A stretch of 64,000 bases of DNA. Source: Amblyornis subalaris. Lineage: Eukaryota; Chordata; Aves; Passeriformes; Ptilonorhynchidae. The stretch covers positions 16,721,235 to 16,785,234 of the forward strand of contig JACAXG010000007.1 of the NCBI GenBank assembly GCA_018881555.1, in the 5' to 3' direction. This document shows positions 38,661-51,192 of the stretch, in pieces (within the stretch, counting starts at the first letter, position 1; each line of letters opens with the position of its first letter). The translations under genes were made by a program, and so were the position numbers. The notes beneath the pieces were generated by a model that was given only the letters and a program-made list of their open reading frames with translations, was not told the DNA's origin and made no database searches.

Positions 38661-41600
38661 AACCCTGGATACCTTGACTTTGCAAGGCAGTATGAAGATG
38701 CCTGGCCTGCCACTTTCCCAACACTAATAAGGTGGATTGGTGAATTACAGTTAGGAATGTAACGAAGTGTCCCAAATGACACCGAGTAGTGCTCTGAACT
38801 TCACCAGGTCACACACAAACACTGACACACTGCCCTTGCAACAGTGAACTTGGACAGAGCTGTGCTTGTACTCGCTCAGAGCCAGACCAAAGCTCTGCAG
38901 CTCACCACCTTCACGCTCATGATCATACACTGCTACTGTCAGCTACCCATCCTTGCCCCAGGAGCGAGCTGAATAAAGGGGCACAAAATAAAGCCCTGGC
39001 AAGGAACTGCGGAGCTACATGGATTTCTCTCATCCTGCCACTATTCCCTTCTCAACACGCTGTGGATAAGAGAAAAGAATAACAGAATATCAGAATATCA
39101 ACCATGAAGCTCTTGTAGCACATAACTTGGGCATCAGTGATGTTTGTATTGGGGAGACTGACACAACAAGCTACACACTCAGTTCAAGCAGTTGGGAAAC
39201 AGCAGAGTAAGTTGCAGATTAGAGAGACACAGCCCTAAATTACCTGCACCATTGAGCATTGGTCCTTACCTGAGCTTTTGAAGTCTGTGTAGCACGACCA
39301 AAGGGGAACTGTGTAGCACCTTCCAAGCTAACAACTCATCCCTATTTGTCACACACTACCAAAAGCTCACAAGATTCCCCCTTATTCTTTCTCCTCCAAC
39401 TTGCTCAATATTCTCAAAACTGAACAACATTCCCCCCAAACTCCCCTTGTTAGTTCACCAGACAGTTCAACCAGTGAGCCAGTTTGGTTTTGTTCACCAC
39501 TTCATAAGATTCAGTGTTACCAATCCTAAAACCATTCCACCATCACAGCTTCAAATTTAACGTTGCAACAACCAACAACCTATTTTTTTTTAACATCGGG
39601 CTAAAAAATATAGAACTCAGCAGCAAAACAAACTTAAAACTATTTTTGCATTTAAAAGGTTTCCCACCCCTCTCTTGACCTACTCCATTAACAAAAATAT
39701 TGCTTCCTGAAGTCTACTCTAATGCCAAATTCTGCATTACTGTTTCCATTCCAGATAATTCAAAATAAAACACTTTCAGAAATATGAATCTACATGGTAC
39801 TCAGCAAGGATGACAAGAACAACCATTTATTGGTTATTCATTCAGTTTCTTTTGGTATGCCTTCAATGGGAACATTATATAGCAGCTTTACTAGATAAGC
39901 CATAACAACACAGATACTCCTACTGAGAAAAATACAAATACACTGAGGAGTTGCACAGCAGTGTGAAACACATCCTTGTGCTATTTCAGTTAATAAAGAT
40001 GTTCTTGAAAACTCCAGCTCTTTCTCCTCTAAAGCCTTCCACCTACAAAAGAACAATGCTCAGACAGGCAGCAGTCTCCATACAATAGCTGTTCTCTAGT
40101 TTACCAAGGCATTTGTTTCCTAGGAAACAAGCAAAAAAAAAAAAACCAACAAAAAGTATCCAGTATGTTAAATATGCAAATAAAGTAGGTCACACCAGTC
40201 ATATTTCACTCAATGGAGCAAAGAATCCACAAGTCATTATGTTTGGAGTACAGGATTAGTTTTTCAGTAACTGCTCAAAACTAAATGATCTCTTTTTCCA
40301 AAGGCACCTCTGAAGTTCTCTGCTTTTTAGGAACAAATGCAAAATCAGCAAGAAAGGACTTTACTTACAGCATGAACATACATGTTGTTTTAATGCCAAA
40401 TTAAATATTCTTAATGCAAGTGTATTTCAACTAGACAGCTATCTCACAGCCTACCTAATTCTGACCAAAGGATTGACAATAGCAAGCCACACCAAACCAA
40501 ACCCTATTATTTCAGTCCAAAACCTCACTAAATTCTGGGCAAGTTTTCGCTGTGCTTGTCTATAGCCTGTAAGACAGATCCAGTCAGAGTAATTGGCTTC
40601 TTAACACAGAAACCAGGCCTAGCCTCACTGCTGTAGGAAGCAGAGGAAACAGAACAGAACAAATTACCCTTTGGAACAATACTTTTCAACATCCTCAAGG
40701 TAATGTATCAGCAGTTGTTTTCCAAGCTCCCATGAAAAAAGAAAGGTCCTGGGAAGATTAAGCAGGTCAGTGTCAAAAAAGAAAACCACCCAACAGCTGC
40801 ACACCTCATTCTTTCTTATTAACATGTTCTTCGCTATTACACTTGAAATGCCATTTCAAGAATACACTTGGTCAGAATGAGAAGCACTGTTATTAATATT
40901 ACTACAGTACCCACAGGAGTACACAGTGCTGTCAACCCCAAAGAAGTGTCAAAAACCTCAAAATCTCATGATCAGCCTGTTTCAAAGAATGGCAATCACC
41001 TAGCACAACACTAATGAACAAACAATGTATCTTATGTTGTGAAAGGGCCATGCCAGCAAGTGTAAAAACTGTCAGCTGAATCATACCAGTGTCAGGCCAG
41101 AGAACAGTGAATTCTACACTGCAGCTACACCCTCCGTCTCTGACAGTGAGCCTCTTCAGCTCATATTAGACAGGGAGCTGTAAAAGTGCACTGCTTACAA
41201 CTAAGGGGGGAAAGAACACTGCCTGAAAAAAAAAGAAACCACCACCAATGCTACTTCTACTGCCTCTACAGTCTTTGCAAATCCCAGTGTGACAGTAGGC
41301 AATTACAGCATACCCAGTAGCATACCCAGTACTTCAGCTACTGCTCCCACTTGCTTATTTTCTAGCCTGCAGAAGAGACCAGCACAAACATCGAAGGTGC
41401 CCTCGCGAACGCTCCACGTCCGTTTTGTAGTTATGGTATTAAAGGAGAAGAGGATGTACATATGCTTCTCGTTCTCTTCCTCCCCTTTAAAGGATAACAN
41501 AAACACAAAGAGATGCCAAAAGTTCAGAAAAATGTTATTTATTTAATCAGCCAGGAAAGGACAGGGAGGAGCTTAACACAAAAATCAATCTTCTAAACCC

Positions 41601-44600
41601 ACAAGCAAGTCAAGTGACAGTGATTCACAAAAATGTATTCAAGTATGATNCCATTTCAGAACCAAAAAAGAAGTGAGCACCGTCAGCTGACAGCAATGGT
41701 AGAATTCCTGCAATTAACTTTAGGAGCCCTTAGCAAACCTTTTGGGTAATCTCACCACACCCTGGACTCCTTCTACCCAAATATTCTTGAACTGATCAGA
41801 ATTAAGCAGAAGTTTATAGTCCTTCACGTCACCACAACCAGCAAATCAATGCCCAGAATGCTTCTCATTCTCTTTGAGTAGAAGGCTTACTGTTTAAGAT
41901 AGAAAAGGAGGGGAAAAAAGAAAAGAAGAGTCAACACAGCTCTCCAGAAGATCAGCTAACAAAGACCAACTTACTCAATGCAAGTCCNATCTGACAAGTC
42001 CATATCACAGACCCACTACAGTTTGTACCAGCTGGGGTGGAGTTACCAGGGAAGAGTTACCAACAGCTACAGAGGTACCCTGCCACCGCACCTCAGCGCA
42101 GATGCTGTATGGACACTTGCTGTCCCACTCATCCTGCGGTATGTGACATGGAAACTCAGGATGCCAGCTAACAGGGCTATTCATCTGCACCTGCTACTCA
42201 CATGAAACTTCCTGAAGAGAAAGCACACGTGCATTTTTCACCGCGTGTGCACTTTGCTTTCATGGGACAGTTCACTTGCACAATGTTGTCCTCTTGCCCC
42301 ACCACCAAGGTAGCTTTCAGTTGCCTAATCAGCATGGTAACATGAACAGCATGAGCAAGTCCTGATACTTCCCTCCCTCCAAATCCATGAAGTCAATTCT
42401 AGAAATCAAGACACTTTAATGTAACACAACTGTGGATAAAAAGATTCTAAGCTTAGGCATGTTTTGCTTTTCACAATGTGGAATATTATTAAGTATGGGA
42501 AAATGGGACACCCCATGTATTCATTCACCACTGCAGAGCCTTGCGTTTAAAGCCAAAACATATCTACATTAAAGAGAAACAATTGAGTCATGGCACAAAT
42601 CATGAAGAACCTCCATATCCGTAATCTAGAGAGCAGTGGATGAGCAGAGGACCACAACAAACCTGCATTGAGGACCAGCTGACAATTATACAAATGGAAA
42701 TACAAAAGAGCAGGTTCTCACGTCTTACGCGATTTTCAAGGACTAAAAATGAAGCATTTACTGAAAAGTTTTTCCTTAGGGCTGCCTTCTAATCCTGACA
42801 GTGCCCTGAAGACAAATCCAACATGACACAAGCTACAACACAAGAGGATCCAAGTTTAACATTGCATTCCATGGTGGGGAAAAAAAAAAAAACAGACATT
42901 TCAAGGACAGTTAAAAAAATAAAAACAAATACTAAAAGTATTAGTCAGTTTAATTTTTTCCCCACAAAGGTGTTGGAATTCAGACTGACAGAAATAGATA
43001 AGACAGATGAGAGGAATAGCAAAAATGTGAGCAGTCACTCTTACAAAAGAATATCCAATGCCATTGGCATTAGCCAAATGCCCAATAAGCCACACCAGCC
43101 TGTGGGGTCTAGAGCAGGAAAAGCAGAGGAGGCAGGCAGTGGTGAGGATGACGATTATTTTTAGGGATGGGTCCTCACATTTAAGTACACTGAGCCAAAG
43201 AACATCTGCTTTGTTAGACACACACAGGGCAAAAACAAAACAACCCCTCACCAAAAAAATACAGTTGGGTCAGGAATTCTACACAGCCAATTTTGTGGCA
43301 CGGCATTCCATCCCACCACTGAGTAGCTCCCTCTCCACGCTCTGGGAGTTAAGACCCCCTATATGAACATTGTAAGGCACCAGGCTGCAAAACAATAAAA
43401 ACCCATTGGAGAAAACACTGCACTCACTGCTGTGCCCTCAGTCACACTCACACAATGGCAACACAATGGTTCTGCTGTTTCTACCACTCCCACTGACTTC
43501 GTGGGGAGAGGAGAACAGGAATTAGCCCCATATCTTAAGCAGCCAAGAAAAGCACACAAATAGTCCATCTTCTCCAGGCAGTATAAAAAGCAAAAAGACT
43601 GAAGCTTTAGGTGAAACCCACACTGCTGATTCTTTTCTCTGCAAACTGCTCCAGCCACACAAGTACATAAAACATTTAGAGTTACTGGATTGCTGCTTCT
43701 ATTCAGTCCAGTGGTAAGACTGTGACTGATACAAATGCAGAGGAAATTCTTGAGAAAAAGAAGAAAGTCAAGTGAAGATGATGNAGGCAGGTCTGATCTG
43801 CCATTGCAGTGTCAGCCAAGAGTGCCCACAGGAGACCTTTGTATTTTAATTTCTCNGCTCTCAGTCAGGCTGAGGAGCAGCAGCTGCTGCAGTGAGAGCA
43901 GAGAAGGCGCGGCTGTCAGCAGAGCAGACAGGAGGGCAATCCTGCTGCCTGCTACCCGGCCAAGAGAAGAAAGAGCAGGAAAAGAAAGGCTTCCCCAGCA
44001 GGGACCCCTCACTGCAAAAACAGATTCTGGCTGGCAAGAGCAAAAGCTGTCCTCTTACACGAGCTCCAGCAGTATTGGTATGGAGCAGAAGTGGAAAAAC
44101 GAAACCAGGAAAAAAAGTTTAAATATATATACACCCACACAAACATACCCATATATTTATAGAAAAGTAAATGTGCTAACACACACTGATCACACAGGAT
44201 TTTATTAATGCTAGTAGGATCCACAGTTCTGCAGCAATTACACCTTTGGAAGTAGATCTAGCCTGTACCATTAAAATTCAGTTTGCAGGATGGGTTATTT
44301 CTCATTTATTAGAATCTACCATATGGAAGATCAGGGCACGATGCAGAACACAGTTATACAGTGAACAATAAGGATGGGGCAGAGAGGGAACAACTCTTTG
44401 TTGCTGCCAAGAAAACAAGAATTAATCCAAGTACTTCGCATATATATAACAAAAAAAAAAAAAAACCAGACCCACCTATTCCTCTAAAACCCACATAAAA
44501 CCATACATCTAAAAACTTAAGAAAAACAAAACAATCAACCAAACAAAATAATACTCATTTAAATGCTAACCCTTAAAGTGTTTTGTTCCATTGTCCAAGT

Positions 44601-44689
44601 TTTCATTGAAGTACTTCCAAAATAGATCCCCATGCAGCAAATAAAACAGATTTCAAGACGAACAGCTACCAAACTGTTTTCTTAGGCTC

Positions 44690-44710
44690 TTTTTTTTTTT
44701 TTTTTTTTTT
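44690..44710. repeat. Poly-T run, 21 bases
   Basis: An uninterrupted T21 on the plus strand (A21 in the direction of the gene). No recognisable retrotransposed sequence precedes it on the minus strand, so I read it as a simple homopolymer rather than the tail of a processed pseudogene. Confidence 0.9.
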
Positions 44711-47700
44711 AGCTTTCCTACAGCAACAGGAATTTAGACTAAGTTCTTCACCTGGAAATCCAGTTTCCAAGGGGATCAGATCACAGACCCGAGCCCTGGG
44801 AATAAGAACTTACTAAGGCATTCAGAAGCACTCATTTATTATTTCTTAGTAAAACAAAAAGTCTTAGAACTCTGTAAGCTTTTTTTTTCCCCCTCAAGCC
44901 TAGTAAACTAGCTTAAATCTGAAGTCAGTCTCTGTACAGTGACCTAGCTTTCAAGGATCTGATATTTTTGGCCAGAATCATGGCATCAGGTTATGTTGCT
45001 ATCTTGCCTCTCTTCTACTTTTAAATACAATAGTCATCCACGACAATTACATTCTTCCTCCCTTCCCATGACTATTACGCAAATAAACAAGGAAAGTCTC
45101 ACATTTCATTTATCAGATGTCCAGTGCTGTGGTATAATGGAAGATGACTTCTATAAACTCGCCTGGATTAACAAGCTTGGGCTACAACACAACCTTACAT
45201 GTCATCTTTATACAGCACCAATGACTCCACTCCACTGCCTGGCCACTGATTTATCTTTTGCAGCCCCTCAGGGTTGTACTCTTAGCACAACATTGGTCTC
45301 TGCTTCAGAGCCAGCCTGGTAGCACTGCCCAAAAGCCACAGATTTGCTTAGGAAGTTTCTCAGGAAAGGAAACTTTCCACCTTTCCTTCCAAAAGAACAG
45401 GTAAGTGCTGCGTTTGAGCTTTTACGTTAAAGCCAATTACTAGAATCTTCCAAAATAGTAACCAAAGGAAGGAACAGTCTGGTGTCTGCCTGAGAACACC
45501 CTTCAGATTGACTTGCCCATCATAGAATTCTCATCTCTCCTATACTATTTTGTTACTCAATAAGGATCCACCATAACCAATGGCAAAATGAAATAAGGAT
45601 TCTTGGAGTTTAGGCTTGCTTGTTTCTTCCTTTTCGGAAGCAAGGAAAAGAGAGGATGAAAAAGGACAGAACAGCAAGGAATTACAGTCCTACATAAAAA
45701 CTGCCAACTATATGCTTTATTGTTAAACATGGCCTGGACCAAAAGTGGTTATTTCATTGTAACTGGAGGAGCTGTGTAAAGATCCAAGTAGGTCACCATC
45801 TGGAAACTTAAAGCTCCTCTTCCCAGCAGCAAGCTTTTTCGTCTGTGACAACCAGCTGTAGTTGCCTTGGACTGGAACACTTACTTAACTTTACACGCCT
45901 CCTGCATTTGTAATTCAACTATCTGAACCACTGAAAAGGAAGGGGTCCAAAATTTGTTTCTTAATGGTATTGTGTGGAAAAGCCAGGGGCAGGGTACAGC
46001 AGGGAGCAGAGAAAAGGTGTTTCAAACTCCATTCTTCAGATACAGGATTTTCATTGTGGTTTCACAAAAGCTAAGCAGATGAACATGAAAGTTAATTGAC
46101 TCCAAGCTACAGAATGCTTTATTAGATGCCTGTTGGAACGCCACCTCTCCCAAAAGTAAGCCAATACTAATACAAAAAAGGCACAGCTAACAACTGGATG
46201 TCATACACTTCAGAAAATTAGAGATTCAAGGACCAACCAGATAAATTCACAACAAAAAATCCATACAGTGATACCAAGTACAAAGATACTAATTCTGGAT
46301 CTGAAAGGCTGGAGATTCAGAGCATATTCCCTAAGATCTATCACTATCTACCTGTCTTGTTTCTTACACTTCTTACCAGCTGTCTGCCACCGGCCATTGT
46401 TCCAAGGATATTTACCCTAAACAGACCTATTGTCTGGTCCAGCATGATCAGGGGTATGGCCTCTGAGCTGCATTTCTAAAAAGGCTGAGGACGGCCTTGG
46501 CAGTGATGCCTGATTTTAGTGATTTTCTATATGAGGAAATGCTTCAATCCAAACATAATATTAGATGTCAGAGAGAAAAGACTAGAACACCTCGCAGCAC
46601 ATCACCCATAAAAGCTTCAAAACAACTTTCTGTGCAGCCCTGTGCAAATTTTCATTCTTGCACCCTATCCAAATTCAAGAACATTCCTTTTATTTCAAAT
46701 GCCAAATACCCATACGAAAGGAAAACACTGATTGAATAGTGTCAGTACATCTGAATTTAAATGTACGTTTTAATGCTACATGTTTTCATTAAAGCAAGAA
46801 TTTCTTGAAAATTTCAGAGCTATCTTTAATAAAGCTCACAAAATTACTTCCAATACTACCTTTGAAACTTAGGACTATTTACTCCTTTTGCTTACAGCTG
46901 CTTTACTGATGATTACAGTTTGTTAGGAACATTTCACAAACAACAAATACATAACCTCAAAGGTAACAGAAATCCAGACTACAGGATCTTCCAAGAAGCA
47001 TTTTTTCAAGTCTTTACCATTAAAACTTCAACTTGTTTAACAAGAGGCGTAGATGCATTGAGATATTGTTTCGTAACACACCAGAAGGAAAAATAAGAGC
47101 AAGATTCTTTCCCTTAGAGAATTCCCTTGCACTGAATCTAGTCAAAAGGCAAGGCTCAGCACATCTCCTCCAAAACCTTGGAGCACTTTTTAGCTCTGGA
47201 GGTTAATGTTTCATTTGAAGGTATGTGACAATCTAGCAGATTAAGGATTCAGTGAAATAGCTCAAAGTTCTTCATCTCACTTGGTGGTATGATGAATCTA
47301 AAAGCAGGGATTGTTAACCTCGACCATTTTTTTTCCTAAGCCATCATTAAGAATCAGTTTCACATTTCTTCAAAGCCTTTCTTAAGGGCAAAAAGAAAAG
47401 TGGCTCTTGCTGTTTATTTTTAACAGTATTGAAACCATTGGTATTAGCACAAACTATAACTACCTATTCGTACTTACCACAAAGTGCTGAAACAATCCAA
47501 TAGTAGGAAATAAATGCAATATTCATCAAGTTCTGCACTTAGAGAGACTGTTTTTACTTTTCCCTCTATCAATCACCAAAGCAAACAAAACTAGACCGAG
47601 ATGTTCAGTCCCCATTCAGCTGTAAATTGATTTTCAGGCTTGATTTATATACATGGCTTCTTCCATGCTTTTTTTACAGAAATTCTTTTATCTGACACAC

Positions 47701-50700
47701 CAGCTTACTTGATAAGACACCATTAGCAGCAATAGAACATATTTCATGCAGAAGCCATTATCTTTAGTCTAAGCTGTTGTTAAAGTTCAGATGCCATTAA
47801 TAAAATGTGGAGATTTTTTCTGTGGCTGATGGCAGAGCACGTAAGCAGCGGTGCTTTTGAGCTGGGCATTAGCAGCTCCCTGGGACACAGATTCATTATT
47901 AAGTTGCTGTTATTATGTTCGTGCCTGGCAGAAGCAGGGCTCAGTACTTAAAGTGCTGTGAATCACTACTTATAAAATATGACAGCAGTGACCAGCTTGC
48001 TGCCCAGACCGGTAGCAAGGCACACATCCTGCAGAAAACACTGCTTTCTGCACATATTTCAGCACATGTAAAGCCACTTCATACAAGCACCCCACTAGTC
48101 TACAATGAGAGAGAACAGTCAAGGTTGCTTGCTGAGGAAGAGTTCCATGTCCTTCATCAGCTAANTTCCCTCAGTGCTGCAAGTGTTAGAGTCTCATAGA
48201 GCTCCTGCTGCTGAGGGGAAGTTACCATCTAATGCGTGGCCAGGCACGATGATTACTCTAAAACACAAACGAGCAGGAACACTCCCTGGCAGGCTCCACT
48301 GTTCTCTGCCAGAGTGGTTAGACCCCTCTATCACCCTTTCTGCCAGGTCTTAGCTACTCAGGCAACTGAAGTAATTGCTGCAGCTCTTTTAAAAGACTTC
48401 AGTGTTTTGTTTGGGAGACCTCTTTGGGCTTTCTCACACATCTTCCCCTTTTTTTGTTTTTTTAAAAAAAACCCCTACATTGTTTGACAAACAATTATGC
48501 AGCTGCCAACAAGTGATTCCCACTGAAGTCAACAGGATCCGCTCTTATGCAGAGGGCCGTAAAAAGTGCCCCATCATTGACAGTGCTGAAAGCCTCTGTG
48601 CTCTATAAGTGGATGAAGGGCTAAGCAGGGGGCTCATGCAAAATTAATAACACATCAGGAAGTGCATGAGAGAGAGGGAAGGTACTTAATAATTGATCCA
48701 CAGTTTGCTTTCTGTGAATTCTGGAACAACTTTATGGATGTTTGTTTTGGTTTGCCTTTGTTTGTTTTTTCCAAGGTAGAAAGTTTAAAAACTGAAGTTC
48801 TACTAACAAAACAGAGTGAAACAATGACGCTTTGATAACAATAACTGCAGAAAAGGATTTTCCCAGAAAGCAATATGGCGATGGAACAAAAAACAAGGCA
48901 GGTCTTTTTTCAGACTGAAACAAAAGTATGACTACCCTCTCACTTTTATAAGATTACATTCTTAAAGCTAAACACCTTCTGCTTTATGAACAAATATGTT
49001 TTCCATTCCTGCTCCTTCTGTGAAAAATTACAGGTTTCTCTTCTCACCATCATTTATACAGAAGTCCAATCACATCCCACAATGCAAAGTCCATCCTTCC
49101 AACTTATAAAGTCCTTCAAACTCCTCAAGCTAGGAGTCTAATACTGCTCACTGGAACAATTTTGACAACACAGCTACACCAAAAGTGTTCCACCTTGCTC
49201 TATAAATGCCATCTGCAGTCATTTTAAGGACATGTTATAGTGGCAGATAGGAACAAGGCAGCCTTTTAGCATAAATGAAAATCTGACCTTACCACACTAA
49301 GGAGAATTAAACAAATAGCAATACTCACTGGAGTTCTGATACACCTGCAAAGATAGAAAAACGGAGTCCCACCAACTCTCAACATAAAGTACTTGGGACT
49401 TTACAGTATGTTCCTAACTCATACAGCAGCAACCACCAGCCTATTTAAACTTCAGCCAGCCACATACTTCCACCTCAAGTAACATCACTGAGATCCTGTG
49501 CTTCAACAGGCCGTCCATGGGGTGCAAACAGGAGCCACAGCACATCCCTCAAATCTCTGCTGATCATGCCAGTCTCTAAAATAGCCTCATCCATTCTACC
49601 TCACTGGATTCTACACAGCTCAGTCCTGCAGCAATTTTTTAGGAATTGCTATGAAATGTGAAATTCTTCACATCAGAGCCAGAGCTGTGTGCACAGTTTT
49701 GATATTCACCAGACTTGCAGTTTGACACAATAACTAAAGAGGGATTATCCCCCACAGGTGTTATTTGGGAGGTCTGGCACCAACATGAGGCTTGCTGTTT
49801 CTTAAGGAGATGCTTGCATGTTACACTGAAAGGAGGCATATGTTTATGGAACAAAGCTGTTTATCAAATAGGAACAAGCCCCTCATAAAATGGTACAAAA
49901 CCCAGCCAGAGTTGGGTTTGTACTTCTCCTTCCCACTTTCCTGTGGATGTGTGGCTGCAGTCCAGTAACAGGGGCAGCAAATTGCCTCTCTCACAGCATG
50001 AAGTGACTGTGTAGGGCCTGCTGTGAGCTAAGAGCACAGACCCAGCTCAGCTTTCTACTCCAGGTGACGGGTAAGAACACACACAGATACATGGAGAGAC
50101 ACAGAAGGGGCTTCCTTGGAGAATGGAACAGAGACAACAGCCTCTGCAAGCTGGAGTGGAGCACCAACTGAAAGGGGGTAAAACCAACAAGACGGGGTAT
50201 TTACAAGAGGCGTGGTAATTTATCCAGGCAGTAGTGAGTCGCTATTGACTAGAAAACCACAAGTGAGTGGAGTACATCATCACTGTCATTTCTTAGACTT
50301 GACATTTAAAACAATGTATGAAATACCGGATGATAGAAAGTTCACTAGAAATCCTACACACACACACTTCTGGGATGGGGAAAGTTCAAGACAACAGCTA
50401 CTGTTGCCCACAGCTGTCCTTTTGCCTCTGTCAGATGCCAGCCCCTCTGCAGAAGAGCTGATAGAATCATGAATCTACAGGGCAGAGAAGAGTATTCAAA
50501 ACAACAAAAATGGCCAGACAGGAGTCCCAACTCATTCACCTGCTACAGTGGCACAAACCCTTGAGCGTTAGTCTCATCAGGATGGGGACTGGTTTGCTTT
50601 AATATGCAAAGTTATTAACTGTGTCTGCTCAGGGGCTACTTCCTCTCCCACAGGTATGCGAGTGGTTTAGGAAAAATGTAGGAAAGCAGAGGCCAACAAG

Positions 50701-51104
50701 GACATAAATCATGTAAAAATTTAATTGGCTGACGTTCTTGAGTCAAATACACACTTACTTGCATGAAAAAGTTCCTCAGAATAAAACATTGACTCAAATA
50801 TCAACACAAACCTTTAGACTACCCAGGCAGTGGGTTTGCCTATATTCAAAACAAAGAAAACCAAAAGAAAGCAATGTTTTCAATCCACACCCAGCCCCAT
50901 GCAGCTGAAGTGGGAACACCACTTGTGACCATGCCAGAACTCCCAGCAGGAGCAGAACAGTCATAGGAAGCAAAAAGCCCTTCTGTGCATGCAACAGCAG
51001 TTAGGTGGGTCTCCAAGCCCTTCAAGTCTTGCTTTTAAGTATGTACATTAATAAACTTCTGCTCTAGCAAATCAAGAATTTTCTAATTACTGCATTGTTT
51101 TGTG

Positions 51105-51192
51105 TACATATTATATATATATGCACATGTGTATATATATGTATACGCATGCATAGTGTTTTTTACATATATATATATATATAAAAAAATAA
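51105..51192. repeat. AT/GT-rich microsatellite tract
   Basis: Imperfect TA and GTATATATAT repeats followed by (AT)8 or so and an A run. This is a simple sequence repeat likely to be variable in length. Confidence 0.85.

Noticed and set aside
39070..39105. CAGAATATCAGAATAT as an antisense CR1 3' terminal array
   Set aside because: The CR1 body that should follow is absent; two short units can arise by chance.
42823..43164. 113-codon plus frame ending in an acidic tail (GEDDDYF)
   Set aside because: The Lys- and Asp-rich ends come from A-rich and GATGAC-type simple sequence; no similarity and no support for transcription.
43735..44208. 157-codon plus frame rich in Arg, Ser and Lys
   Set aside because: Low-complexity, purine-rich patch; competing frames on both strands; no splice context or recognisable domain.
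44690..44710. T21 run as the tail of a processed pseudogene on the minus strand
   Set aside because: No gene-like sequence or target duplication recognised next to it.
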